From contig JAQFVV010012544.1 in assembly GCA_028023455.1 (NCBI GenBank), positions 1,126,501 to 1,190,500 of the forward strand: DNA of 64,000 bases, read 5' to 3'. Under the pieces are notes generated by a model, which had not been told where the DNA came from, did no database searches, and worked only from the letters and a program-made list of their open reading frames with translations. Below, piece by piece: positions 49,201 to 62,239 of this stretch; the first letter of the stretch is position 1, and each line of letters starts with the position of its first letter. Position numbers and translations under genes: made by a program. This DNA is from Epiperipatus broadwayi (lineage: Eukaryota > Onychophora > Udeonychophora > Euonychophora > Peripatidae).

Positions 49201-51496
49201 TAACTTACATTTTTTAGTATATTAATAATTTTAGAAAATAATAAAACTGAACAATTATATTATTAAATAATAAGAATGCAATATAAAGGGAATTAATATT
49301 ATATCAATTATTATCTGCCAACAATTTGTGATTATAGTTTTATTAGAGTTCGCAAGCCGTTTTTTTATTATTAAAATCATGATAAAATATTGCATTTATT
49401 CAATTGGATCTACATGGGTATCGTTATTATTGTCAATAAAAAGAAACTACCAAATTAATTTTAGATACAGTAAAACACACCACACAGCTTAATATGATGT
49501 TTTACTCTCTTTACTTCCCTTAAAAATGTTATTGCAATAATGAAAATATAATTTGCTTTGAAAAAAGCATAAATCAAAACCAAATGCACAAAGAGATTGT
49601 GCTTCAGAGGATTTTATGGCTCATTACTTAATGAATTTGTCTACTATGTATCTTCCATCTAGTCAATAGCTAATCCAGTTAAACATCTATTATTGATTAG
49701 GAAATAGATATCAGCTATGATTAGCTTAAAAAGACATATTAATATAGATTGGACAAAAATATGCTGATGAGCTGAATTCAAAAGCAAATAACATGATTAT
49801 AGCATAATGTAGTATCTTTCACCATTCATGAAGTGTTAGACTTTTATAGGTAGTGGCTTCAAGATTTATATTTATTTTTTATAGTAGAATTATGTTTTTG
49901 TTCTAAAAAGTTGTACAGAACATGTAATTACATTTTTTAAAGGAATTGTTTGCTTCAATAAATGTTCTCAAAAATATCTTTCAAGTATTGGTGCACAAAA
50001 TTTAGGATATGTAAATACTTACTCTAAAAGATAAAAGTAATTCAAATAACTATATTCATGCTTTATTATAATAGGAGTATGGACAAAAGCTTAGTAATAT
50101 ATCTAGTCTAATAAAATAATTGAGTGGTTTGTAATACAGAAAATCATAAGACATTAAACCACCAGAAGTGATATAACTTAGTTGCAATCCTAGACCTTTG
50201 CTCTCATATTTATCAGTTTACGTGACAATGTATCAGATAGTGATGAGTATGATAATGTGAGATCATATGGTAATACATATTTGGTGTCTCTACACTATAC
50301 ATAATACTGAACCTGTAAGAGTTAAATAGATAGAAAGTATCTATGGAGAAAAGATTTTATGTCTCCAGATCAAGATAGATGAATTTTCTTCAAACAGTTT
50401 AGATTTGTTCCTACTGTTTTCAGAAATATATCAACAATAAACATGATCAAAATATGTGAAAATTTATATTAAAAATTTAACTTATTCAATCCCATGCAAA
50501 ATCAGGTAAATCTAAAAATATTATTTAAACATTCTAAGCCATATTTTCCCAATAATCTTGTTCATTTAACTCAATACCAAAGATTTCCCTCATTTCTGGA
50601 TAATTGTAATATTCACATAAATTTTCTAGACATTTATATTAAAAAAGGTAATCTATATATTTTAAATTAACTTTTATTCAAGTTATTTTTTAATTCTCTA
50701 AAGAAAATCTTTTGTAGGATAGAAGTAAATTTAAGTTTCTTTTAACAAATATGTCTGCAAACAATACATATATTTCTGATGTAAATGATTTAACTTGGTG
50801 TGCCTATAAATTTATTACTTATTAAGGGTTACATAAATCATTAAAATTTAATTTTATTATTGTTGGCTTCTAAATGTGTTGTTTGAAGGTTGAAATGGAT
50901 TTCTTTTGTGCTTATTACACTATAGTAGATGCATATATCATTAAGTAGAATATTAATAGACTTAAGCTTGAATATGTTTACTTCAGATAGTGGCTCTTTT
51001 GCATAGCATAATAATTCACACACACACACACATACATATATATTATTTTAAGAGATGGTAAATACCTCATTATATGTTTCTGAGAAAGTATATACACATA
51101 TCTTAATGGTATTTTGCCTTTAGCCACTTTATGGAATAAGTCATTGTTTATTAGTTTGTTAGTTTTCTTAGGAGTTATATATACATATATTAGAAGTGGA
51201 CAAGTTAGGTATATTTGAGAAGTAGATATTAGTTGTTAAAAAATCTTTTACCTGTGAAACATCCATATCAATTATCTCCAAATTATTTTCTTTATTATAA
51301 TATTAAATAATTTGAATTTTTATATTTTAATAATTCTTATTAAGATATTTCTTTTTAAGTCATAGAAAACACTATATATAATCTTACAACTAAAAAAATA
51401 CAGATACGATTATAAATTAAATTATATATATATATATTATTTTATAAAAATCAATGATGATGAAAAGTGATATTTTTTTTATTTTCATATGTCAAA
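49201..51496. other. No gene recognised
   Basis: A/T-rich. A donor-like ACAG|GTAAAA on the minus strand near 51,250 was noted but lacks a convincing exon. Confidence 0.45.
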
Positions 51497-51568
51497 TGCA
51501 CTGACCGGAAAGCGAACCCGGGCCAGCTGCTTGGAAGGCAGCTATGCTAACCACTAGGCCACCAACGC
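51497..51568 (-). tRNA. tRNA-Gly(UCC)-like, possibly a tRNA-derived retroposed copy
   Basis: A 72-nt cloverleaf: acceptor GCGTTGG with TCAGTGC (seven pairs including three G-T), normal D arm, perfect anticodon stem GCTGC/GCAGC with loop CTTCCAA (anticodon TCC), T stem CCGGG/TCCGG. The T loop is TTCGCTT, so the conserved A58 is C. No clear T-run terminator follows; the A-rich 3' flank is shared with the pseudogene at 33,280. That argues for a tRNA-derived repeat rather than a working tRNA gene, though folding is good. Confidence 0.5.
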
Positions 51569-52139
51569 ATTGACAAATTTTGTAACAAAAAATAAAATAA
51601 AAAAATTAATTAAAATATATATATATATTTATTTACAGTTAAGTCATATTTTAGCATTAATAAAATGATAAACTTATTCCTTTTTTTTAATATATTAAAG
51701 TTATCATTTACAAATTTGGGATGAATCAATCTGCTTGAGATCCAAATAGTGTTTTCTATGACCTAAAAAAAAATATCTTAACAAGGATTATTAAAATATA
51801 AAAATTATTTAATTCATAATTTTATTTATAATATACATATATTATAATATTGTTTGATATTAAAAGCATGAGCATGAATAAAAACTAAATTTAAAATACA
51901 TAGACTATCTTTTTCTGTATAATTGTCCAGCACATATATGTGAATATTAATCTCATTTATTGTAATTAAATAAAATTTCTAAATGCATTAGTGACTTACA
52001 AACAAGTTAATCATTCTAGCTCTAAAAAAAAGTTAAAAAGACAAAAGAAAAATAATACTATACCAGAGATGAGTTTTCCAATAATTAAACAAAACAATCT
52101 TGAACATACATATATGGAACCTGATGATTTATTTGTCTG
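51569..52139. other. No gene recognised
   Basis: A/T-rich sequence with a short TA run near 51,619. Confidence 0.45.
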
Positions 52140-53420
52140 TTTATTTTATAATTTATCATATAATTTAGCTTCCACTCTACCATCCCAATAAAATATATAA
52201 CATTGCAGTTTTTTGAAATGCTATTGATATGATTTTTATAATGTGTGTGGGATCTATTTCTTCCATGAAAACCATCCTCAAGTTTATCATAAAATAGTTT
52301 TATATAGTCTTATATGCTTCATTTGCTTCACATGACCTATTCAATGAAGGTGTTATTTTATATTAATGGGCTCCTCAGTATTACACACAAAAAATTGAAG
52401 AACATATTTATTGGTCTTAAAACTTGCCAGAATATTTTTAAAATTGTATGGAATACTTTAAATAAAGCTTTGCTAATTTCTTTGTATTCCATTGGACAGA
52501 GATTTCCATCCTTACAATGAATTAGGTAAAATAACAGATCTATAAATAGAAAATTTAGTTGAGTAGTCATTTCATTATTATAACTATCTTTAAATTTGTT
52601 AAAAGCAACAAGAATACATTAGTTTTTGTATTGCACCTTAACATCTAAGAACATCTTTTTATTTATAAAACTAACAAGATATTTAAATTGCCTTGCATTT
52701 ACAAATTAATATTCATCCACTCTAAAAGTAATTGAGGATTTCTCTTTTATCATTGGTTGATAAAAAAGTTTATATTTTTAAACATTAATTATTAACTAAA
52801 TTCTCTATATCTTGCAATACAATAAGACAATCAACAGCATAATATAAATTCAAAATCTAAGAAGATGAAGTCCTCAATTTTGTTTGCAACTGATTCAAAA
52901 TGGAAATTCAAGCAACAAACATTCACCACATTTTGATTCTAGATTCATTGCACCATCTATAAATAGCACCAAAGATTAATCTCACACAACTTGAAAATAA
53001 TAATGGAGCAGGTATACATCTTTTTTTAACAACAGTTTATATTTCAAATATATCAGATTTTACAACTGTAGTATAATATTTTTTTCTCATTCAATAAAAC
53101 TATATACCAATTCAAATAAACTGTGATGGGTAACTGCCTTCTTGACTTGATTACCTTAACCAACATTAATAAAAGCAGCATGTAAATATTTATTTTTTTC
53201 CTAACATTTTCATTGAATTTATTTGGTAATAAAATTGTGATTGGAAGCAACCTGTTCATTAAAAACAGTTATATCAATCTTAAATCTTGTCAGATCTTTA
53301 GCCATCCATTTCATTCTGATATCAAAGTGTTTGAATCCAGTAACGTTCAAACATCCAACTATCTTCATTTAGGGATAAAATAGATTTATATATTTTTTAC
53401 TTTTAGTACCACCAATGCCT
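52140..53420 (-). pseudogene. LINE relic E, jockey-like reverse transcriptase
   Basis: Read on the minus strand: an NKYLHAAFINV segment near 53,185 (motif with the first catalytic aspartate, here Asn), VVKKRCIPAPLLFS near 53,030 (compare GVKQGCVLAPTLFS), LYYAVDCLIVLQDIENL near 52,840 (YADD box, second position changed to Val), ARQFKYLVSFINKK near 52,700 (F-KYLGS-I), KVQYKN, LVAFNKFKD, and CKDGNLCPMEYKEISKALFKVFHTILKI in the open piece at 52,358-52,570. A final KLFYDKLEDGFHGR segment near 52,280 matches the C-terminal region. Many frame breaks. The order and spacing are those of jockey-like LINE polymerases common in invertebrates. Confidence 0.75.
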
Positions 53421-56037
53421 CCTGATTTATCACTACTACTGATAATATTATTAGTTCTATTAACTAGATAGTGGAGTTTAATTAAGATGAATCTTATTAT
53501 ATTATTTCTGAGAAAACTGCTATTTTTGAAATAATAAATCTAAAGATGATAAGATTTAATCTTAACATATGTGATGAAAGTATACATTTGAAGAAGATAT
53601 TATCAATCATAAATATTTTTATTATTAAATATGGTTTCATACAATGATGCAATAAATATGAAAATGTTTAGTCATCACACAAATGTTTTTTTTTATTTTA
53701 AATTTTCTATAAAATTTTGATATTATTACATATGTAGAATTCATTTCATTTGGAAAAAAAGTATCAAACTCACAATAGTCTTGGTACACTACAAACACTC
53801 ATTGAAAACTGAAATGGAAAATTAGGTATTTTGAAGCTACCATTGACAAACCTGTATTTTCCATAATGATAAATATTATTTTCTAAAAAAACTCAAAATG
53901 TCCTGCTATTAGCTCTACTTGTAATGACTATAATTTGTACTTCTTTGAATTTATATATTTCATGTGGGATTAAGACTTTCTCATTTACTTAATCAAATTA
54001 GAAAATATAATGTCAATCTCACTCACTACATAAATATAGTATCATCTAATATTTAAATTAGAAATGCTGATTCATTTAAGAATGAAAAAAATATGTTTAA
54101 TTCTTGAAAAACATATATAATACAATTTATAAATAAAATGCCAGGAATTGAATTTTATAAAACTAATAACTTTTTTTTTAAAGTTTCAAAACGAATTTTA
54201 TTGATAAAACTTACTATAATACAATAGAAATGAAAAAAAAAGCCAATATGCAGAACTTATTGTATTTACAGTTAGTTAGAATCAGAAGAAAATAAAACAC
54301 TACATAATATTAAACATAACAAAATTGTAATGAATATATCCGCTAGTAAAAAATATATTGAAGATTATTGTTAGAACATTTCACTATAAGTTAGAGCACT
54401 GATTAATAAGTGATTATATAGCTGCAAATATATCGGAATGAATCATTTTTGTCTCTCTGTTTAATTATATCTAGTTTGTTTTCAAAAGTGTTCATATGTG
54501 TTCTTGTATCTCTATCATAAAAAAAAAAAAATAGTCTCTTCTGTACCACAGCGCATAAAGTATAAATGGGATAGTTTTTATGGGTGAAAAATAAGCTTTT
54601 CGATAAAAGCTAATGATCAGTTGATTTGTACTATTTTTTTCTGAAGTATTTTTGTGATGTATGATCAGGCATCTTGTAGGTTACTGCAGTTAAAACGTGT
54701 TTTTATCTTCCTTAAAATGTAATTGACATGTAGTTTTTATGTTGAAAATATTTCTCTTATACCTCAAAAAATATAATGTAGACAAAAACCACATATTTAT
54801 TTTGAGCATAAAATTAAAATATTTTGGCTCAAGAGTTTAATACTTAAATCTTATCAGTTGCTTATTATTAATGTCAAGTATTGGAAAACCAACCGCTTCA
54901 TTTATATTTGGAGATATAACTATTTTTGTTATAATTTTATGATTAGAATTGTTTTGTATATACAGGAATAAAATCTTTATTAAAATACATAAAGTTGATT
55001 TACATTACATTAAACACATATTTTAAAATATGCAAATGTCTTTTCATTTATCATTTATATTTGCATTTTTATAACCTTTATTAATGTGTGTTCTGTGCGT
55101 GCATAAACTCAGTTTTTTAAATTCTAAAATTGTATGTATATCTATATAACTTCTTTGTTATAAATTTTTTTTTAACTGCAATCGCTATATTAAAAAAAAA
55201 AATCGTTATTAAGACAGTTGTCAGAATTTTATATATATATATTTGTAGTAAATTTTTTTATCATTCTGTTTTTAGTCATTAACTAATTATTTCTAATAAG
55301 CATAATCCTGTCTTTAATTTAATGATTAGCTTTTAGATTTTTCAACTTTTTCTTCAATTTTTTTTTATAGCAGACTTTTTTATTATTATTCTGCTTTTTT
55401 CTCCCAAATAATAATTTTAACCTTTAATTTTAATTTATTAAACATGAATCACGCTGGTAATAAAAAAGATCACACTTTTTTTTTCGAAAACAGTAAAGTG
55501 ATAATAATAAATAACTGAAAACATTTTTATATAGATATGAAGATATACAAAAACCTTTACTCCCTCATATATACATGGATAAACAATTGTATTCAATATT
55601 TGCAAACAGGCTTCAATTAAAGAAATAGCAGGAAGACATTACACTAACTTGGCTAATTTCTTCCTTATGCAATTTTGATTATTTTTATTATTCTAGCTGA
55701 GAAATGGCTATATACTCATTTTCTGATCAATATTGGATCATTATATGGATTATTTGTGGGTTGATTATTTGAAAAAAAAATGCTAATCTGAATGAAATTT
55801 GAAATAGTTTTTAAATTTCCAACTAGCACAAAAATACCCTATAACTAACTACATTGTAAAAACCATTAGAATATATACATGTATATATGAAATCTGATAT
55901 ATCTGTGATAGATTACTATTATGCCATTAGCAGGTTTATAATCAATTTTTTTTATTTTTCTAGCAACTCAAATTGAAATTCAAAATGGACAAAATAGTAA
56001 AGTAATTGTAAGCTTTTATCATAATACAATAATAATA
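53421..56037. other. No gene recognised
   Basis: A/T-rich, with homopolymer runs near 54,520 and 55,370. No supported gene or identifiable repeat. Confidence 0.45.
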
Positions 56038-56300
56038 ACGTGAAAGGCTGAAACCTTTGACCGTTGTGCCTTAAAAATACTTATGTGACAGTCATTCAGA
56101 TGTAATAATGACTGCATGTGGAACTCTCAATTCAAAAACACAAGCCAGAAATACGAGAAAAAGATGGAACCATCTTCTTCTCTACTTAAATTTATATATA
56201 AATAAGCCAGACTCCAGCATTCTGAACTAAGAGAGTGAAGCTTAAAACACTTTCACATTTAATGCACTAAATATTATATATAAATACACAACGTGATGAT
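56038..56300 (+). repeat. Dispersed repeat, copy 2 (partner at 23,556)
   Basis: It begins ACGTGAAAGGCTGAAACCTTT and follows the same order of words as 23,556-23,830, including CAGATGTAATAATGA, CACAAGCCAGAA-like, TTATATATAAATAAGCCAG and GAGAGTGAAGCTT. About 300 bp; no coding. Confidence 0.45.
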
Positions 56301-56689
56301 CTATACTTCAAATTTCACAATAGATTATAAAATCATGAATTTCTGGGGTGTTTAACAATTCAATATTCAGTGTAGAGAGGAGCAACTTTGATTTACTAAT
56401 CAATCACAAAATTATAAATTATATCTCGAAACAAAATTACAATATATACAAATAAATAAAATATAAACAATAAACTGATTTGAATTGGCATATTTTTTAA
56501 TAGATAAAATTAATTAATGATATTTATTGCAAAACACATGCCTGCCTTTTAATTTTTATATTTTCAGGTCATCTTCTAGTTATAGTAGAAATATGAAACC
56601 AAAAAAATCAATCAAGACTAAAAATAAAATAAATTTATAATATTTGTGAATCAATTCTTATTTTACATTTATAGAAATTAAAAATATAA

Positions 56690-57117
56690 AGAGCCTGCTA
56701 TTATTTGAGACTTGGACATTTAATAGAAGAGCAATACAGAGGCTTCAGACCACTTGAAGCAGTATGGAGAGATGCATCTTAGGAGTAACAAGAAGAGATC
56801 AAAAACACAATATATGGGTAAGAGAACAAACAGATGATACTGTCTTCATTGAAAAAATTAAAAGTCTGAAGTGGAATTAGGCTGGACATATTGCTAGAAG
56901 AGATGATAATAAGTGACAATTGAAATCTTAAACTGGATTCCAAGAGATTGTAAAAGATCCATAAAGAGACCACATGTGAGATGGATGGATGAAATAAGAA
57001 AGTGTGCAGAGGTAATGTGGAGAAGAGAAGCTAAAGATCAGAGAAGATGTATTGAACTTGGAGAGACCTTCATCCTGCAGTGGACTGATAATGGTTGATC
57101 ATGATGATGATGATTAA
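56690..57117 (+). pseudogene. LINE relic F, RTE-like 3' end
   Basis: C-terminal remnant of an RTE-like polymerase. ETWTFNRRAIQRLQ and MERCILGVTRRDQ near 56,710-56,800 are followed by IEKIKSLKWN-AGHIARRDDN near 56,850-56,915, then an open piece (56,913-57,098) with WIPRDCKRSIKRPHVRWMDE and LGETFILQWTDNG, the stereotyped ending of these proteins. The stop is followed by a GATGATGATGAT run, typical of RTE 3' tails. The 5' part is missing, as expected of a truncated insertion. Confidence 0.8.
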
Positions 57118-57423
57118 ACCTGATTGATTTTTTTTAATTTATTTGTTCTGTGGAAATTATTATTGAAAGTGAAAAAAATATTTTTTCATGTATTGCTCAC
57201 AGATAATATACTATTTTATTTAGTTTTTTTTTTTAATTTGAATGAACATATATGTTTAAAATTAAACTGAATTAGACATATAATGGAAGCCCAGTAACAA
57301 TGCCATTTGATTTCAAGATTTCTCATGGATACATGAATTATATGGCTAGCACCAAATTCTAGATAATAGATCTAAACAAACAACACATACACTCACTCAC
57401 AAGCACACATGTATATATATATT

Positions 57424-57575
57424 GTAATGGTAACTTTTCTACTGTATCGTACTTTTATAACAGATAACATGTAATGGTATTCAGTCATTAGTAAACGAAT
57501 TTGAACCTGAGTATATAACATATTTATAATATATAATCAAAGATATATACATAATGAGATTTTCGAAGTGTAAAT
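57424..57575 (+). repeat. Copy of a local dispersed repeat (also at 58,754 and, inverted, at 60,150)
   Basis: It shares GGTAACTTTTCTACTGTA, a TATAACAG/ATCAGTGA word with ACATGTA, GAACCTGAGTATA and TATAATATATAATCAAA with 58,754-58,884; the segment 60,150-60,225 matches the first half in inverse. Confidence 0.6.
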
Positions 57576-57900
57576 TTTGATTCCAATAACTATAAAAATT
57601 GAATGGTTAATAAAATTTGTTTTAAAAAATGATTCACTAATAATATTAATCAATGTGATGATGATTTATAAAAGTATCAATACTCCCATATTTTGTTTTT
57701 CCAGTTCCAATAAAAAAGAAAGTTAAATGTTCCAAACCTAAAATGAATTTTACTTTTGGAAATTTTTTAAAGAAACTATCAACATCATTTATTACCTCCA
57801 TTCCAACATATTCCCTAGTGGATTGCATGATTTCTTAAGGATGTGGATATTAACTAGCATATGGTTGTAAAAAGCACAGTATTTAGATTGAGTTACAAAG
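57576..57900. other. No gene recognised
   Basis: Two minus frames of about 60 codons are open but show no recognisable domain. Confidence 0.4.
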
Positions 57901-57944
57901 ACAAACTAAATGAATTAATAATAAAATAATATAACAATTTATTA

Positions 57945-57987
57945 ATCCTCACTGAAGAGACCCATAGGTCGAAACCGGTCTGGGGAT
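57945..57987 (+). ncRNA. Penelope-type hammerhead ribozyme, best match to consensus
   Basis: Stem I ATCCTCA (57,945-57,951) with TGGGGAT (57,981-57,987), seven pairs with one T-G. Core CTGAAGA at 57,952-57,958. Stem II GACC-CATA-GGTC, four perfect pairs with a G-C at the core. GAAA at 57,971-57,974. Stem III is C-CG-G within palindromic ACCGGT, cleavage nucleotide C at 57,980 (a GUC site). Every conserved position is met. It lies in a short Penelope-type fragment (about 57,900-58,030). Confidence 0.75.
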
Positions 57988-59379
57988 GGGGACAATCCAA
58001 GATAAAAATGATTTGAATGCCTTCTCTTGTAGTAGCATTTATCATAAAAAAAAGCTTGTTTAGAGCTATTAGCACGCTCTTCATTTTACATATTTGTAAG
58101 TGCAAGCTATATATAAGTCATGTGACATCTGACTTGTTATTATTACTATTAATAATGAATAAATAAAATTATTGTTTATATACTTCCAACTAATTAACAC
58201 ATACACAGATTACTAAATATCATAGTACTAGGAGTTATTTTAAATTTAAATTTAAATTCAGAGTCTTATAGTATTTTATAATGATAAAATCTTACCATTC
58301 TAAATATTGAAAGTGGCACAAACCATGGTTTTTTTCAGACACCATTCTTTTAATATTTTATTGTTATCTTCCTTATTTTCCTCTGATGATGATAGTTCTT
58401 CTTGGATACTGGTTATGTTAGAGAGTTAATATAGCAGGACTGATAATATCAGTAATTTTCAGGTTGTTCACACAGCATTGTTCCTTTTATCATTCATGGT
58501 GTATAGAAGCATCACACATGCTGGTGTTGCAAAGTTCAGAGTTATTTTCTGAATCTAACTGTGTTTTCTAAGCATTTTGACTGGTGTACATTTTGGTTAT
58601 CTAGTCAAATATTGTTGAAAGATTTCTTTTAAATAAAATCACCATACATACTGTTATGATTAGATTATTGAAAAATACTTTTAAAAAAATAAAATATAAC
58701 TTATGGTAGAAAAATTTTAAATCAGTGGTTATTTCTCTCTTCATTATGAATCATGGTAACCAGACAACTTTTCTACTGTACAGGTGTTTTATATCAGTGA
58801 ACATGTACCTGAATATAGAACATTTTTATAATATATAATCAAATATATACCCATATACATAATAAGATCTTCAATGTGTACCATTACGTATTTGGTGCAA
58901 CCAATATTTTAAGGTCTTTATTTTGTTAAATTTCCCTTTTGTACAAATAAATATTTATGCAACCAACTGTGTCATTTCCTTTCTTATGCTTAATTTTACT
59001 TATGTCTAGTCTTGTAATATACTGAATATTAAAGCATAAATAAATTTAGTATATTGTGGTATATAATAAATAAGTAAGATGCAATGAATGTTAGGATTGA
59101 CAAATAAGATTAGCATTTAAATAAAAGAAAAAAAATGTATGTACTAATATTTGATGAAAGCAACAATTTGTGTTTATATAGGCAAAGTAATATTTAATAA
59201 ATGGTAGTATATGTAAAAAAAAAAAATATAGAAGTATATCATGTTTTCTAGAAAAGATTATATATGAAGAATATATAAATTAAAACATACTCTGAATAAA
59301 AAGAAATCAACAAGGAGAAGAAAATTATAGAACATTTAGTTTTATACACTGATGATAACACATTTCAAAACAAAAATGA

Positions 59380-60750
59380 TGGAGGCAGAATTAAATGTGG
59401 ATCCATCAATACAACATCTATTACTGCCAATGAAATCAGAGACAATTGTGCAAGAAGTCATCATGATAGTACAGAAGCTTTCAGAGGAGAAATTCAGGCA
59501 CAATTAATATTGAAATGGTGATGAAAAAGATTTGTAGAAATACAACAAAGAAATCAAGAATTGCTGAATAAGTTTCTTCATTTGAAGAAAGGCAACAAAA
59601 AAGAGATAATAAATTTGATTGTGTAAAAAAATTTGAAGTGGCACATCAAGAGGAAAAAACTAAAGATTGTGCAAATGATACTGATTCTCCTGAAATTATG
59701 CAAAATTATGCAAATATTTTAGAAGAATCTAAAGAGGTTATCAGCACTATAACATCTGTTGAAAATTCTTGGACAAAATAAAACATCTATAATAGAAACA
59801 TTGCATTTAGAACCAAATGTGATAAAAGAAGAAATCAAAAAAGTATTGAGTTTGAACTTAGTTAAAGAACCTAAACTGGATGATTTAAAAAAGAAAACAT
59901 TTATGAGAATGACAAATCCATTTACTTCTGTTTCTAATCACGACTCAATCCTTTTTTCTTTTCAAAAATATACAGTACATATAGCCATATAATTCTATTA
60001 TTAAAACTACTTCTTTTCTTTTCAAAAACTTTATTTGATGTATATATATATACACTTATTTCCAATGTTTCAAAAACTTTATTTGATGTATATATATATA
60101 CACTTATTTCCAATGTTTCGACTATCTTTACTCTATAATCATTTTCTATATTCAGGTACATGTTCACTGTTATAAAACAACTGTACAGTAGAAAAGTTGT
60201 CTTGTTACCATGATTCATATTGAAGGAGAAGGGAGTCAAGTAAGTGTGGTGTATGTTTTGTGTTTTTAATTTAATTGATTTTAATGTATTTTATTTAATT
60301 TTAAATTTTATGGGGTTTATATGTTTTATATTTTTAATTTTTTTTGTTGTTGTTGTTTTGGTTTTATTATGTGAAGTTTGTTTATAATGTAATATGTTTT
60401 TTCTAGATCCTTGAAAATGACTATAGAGTAAAGATAGTCGAAACATTGGAAATAAGTGGATATATATATATACATCAAATAAAGTTTTTGAAAAGAAAAG
60501 AAGTGGTTTTAATTATAGAATTATATGGATTTATGAGAATGCTATTGAAGAGAAAGTAAATCAGTGATTTATGAAAAGAAATAATGATATAGACAATGTT
60601 TTTCGTATTAATGAAACTAAAAGCATTTCAGATAAATGCCAGAGTTCATTGTTTAAAGCATCTTTGGGGGTTTCTACCATTAAGAAAGAAGATGAATTCT
60701 GCTGCTTAAATATTAACTAAAGAATGATGATGATTACAAATGAAGAAAAT
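59380..60750 (+). pseudogene. Coding-like relic of unknown family, split by a fold-back
   Basis: The plus strand carries long stretches with protein-like residue use, broken by frame changes: MEAELNVDPSIQHLLLPMK near 59,383, LNKFLHLKKGNKKEINKF near 59,560, CANDTDSPEIMQNYANILEE near 59,670, an open 77-codon piece at 59,759-59,992 (EEIKKVLSLNLVKEPKLDD inside), then after the insert KSISDKCQSSLFKASLG-STIKKEDEF near 60,620. No family is recognised. It could be a captured host gene fragment or the element's own protein. Rich in Lys and Glu, with no enzyme motif seen. Confidence 0.4.
59975..60535. repeat. Fold-back insertion with a tandemly duplicated arm
   Basis: The left side (59,980-60,150) and the right side (60,410-60,530) are inverted copies, centred on the words CTTTTCAAAAACTTTATTTG, ATGTATATATATATACA, CTTATTTCCAATGTTTC and GACTATCTTTACTCTATA. 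In the left arm a block of about 50 bp is duplicated in tandem (60,019 and 60,070). The spacer includes an inverted copy of the 57,424/58,754 repeat. Confidence 0.7.
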
Positions 60751-62239
60751 TAAAAATGGAAGTGTTTGACATTGTAAAACCTATAAACACAAAAGACTAA
60801 TAATAAAAAATTATTAAGATTAAAATACTATAGTATTAGTCTGAGTTTGAATTTGTGGATTATCAAGTTTGACTGAAAGTGTGCAGAATAAAAAAGAAAA
60901 TGGAAGGAATAAAAAAAGGCAGTAAAAGATTCACTCCAGAATGAAGAGAAGATTGTATTTTTTGGGTCATTCAAAATGATATCTCCACCACTAAACAAAT
61001 ATCTGTGGAGAAGTAAAATTTAATTTTAGAAGAATAAAGAATGCCTTATTTTTTGTCAATCCTGGATCTGTTAAAAGGAAAATGTTTTAAGGAGAGAAAA
61101 AATTACTTGTAAAGTTTTCAAAAGTTAAAATATATGGCAGTACTAAAAGTAACATTAAAATTATCAAAAAGAGAAATTACTAATTTTCAGTATCAAGCAA
61201 ATCTCTGCACACTATGGACGTATACATTCAGTAAAATACTATTTGTCAAACTGAAATATAAAAAAAAATAATTAGAGAAATGAGTAAAAGTTAAAAAATT
61301 TGTAGTCAGCATACAAATGAGAAATGAAAAGTTCCATCCCATTGTTTCATCCTAAAAAAAAATGGATTTGTAAATATAACAAATCCAATACAGCTGAGAT
61401 TGGTTATACTACAATGTTGTGGAGGAAAAAAAAGTTTTAATAAAAACTCATGTGAAATGACTAATAAATATTTAAAATGTCATTTATTGTATATGCACAT
61501 ATAATATATGTGTCATTTGAGTAAACTACCTAAAAAATTAAAAGAAAAATTAGTTTATGCAATCAGTCATATTATTAAATATTTACTTTGTAATATATAT
61601 GAGAAACAATGAAATGATAATAGTACATTGTAAAGGAAACAAGAAAAATGCCTTAATACATAAAATAATTTTGAATTGCATAGTTTACAAAAATTCAAGT
61701 ATTTCAAACCTTATTTAATCTGCCTTTCAAATAGAAGGTTTATTTAAACAACTTGTTTATTTTTATAAAAAAATTCGATGGTGAATTTGAAAATAATATT
61801 AAAATTTTACACTTATTAATATTTTAGAAATTACTGAACTGTACGTAAAGATCACCAATAAATTTTCATCTTTTCTATGCTAATGAAAATAAAGAGAAGA
61901 GAAAAACTTTTTTCTCTTCTTTTTTTATTTCACTTGAGTATAAAAATTATGATATTTTGATATTTATTATGATATTTACATGAAATTTGTATACACAACA
62001 TGTTTTGAAAAGAGTAAAAAGAGTGTTTTAAAAATATATTGTTGTAATAACACAAAGATCATATTTTTTTCTAGTTGGTGATGTATACACTGTTTGCAAA
62101 ATATACTGTTTGAACAACATCACATAGTTATAAATAGGTTTGAAACAAGAAACTAGGCACTAGTATTTTAATTTGAGTGGTCCAGCATTTTATTCCATAG
62201 TGCTTGCCATTAGAGTGTAGTCTACTGTTGAAGCTACGT
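60751..62239. other. No gene recognised; interior of the long inverted-repeat element
   Basis: A/T-rich with scattered coding-like phrases (60,890-61,080) but no continuous frame. Confidence 0.4.

Noticed and set aside
51255-51300. Exon candidate on the minus strand ending CACAG|GTAAAA
   Set aside because: The acceptor side lacks a pyrimidine tract and the outgoing phase (0) does not fit the exon at 41 kb.
60005-60239. Minus-strand open frame with repeated IYTSNKVFE
   Set aside because: Explained by the tandem duplication in the arm of the fold-back repeat.
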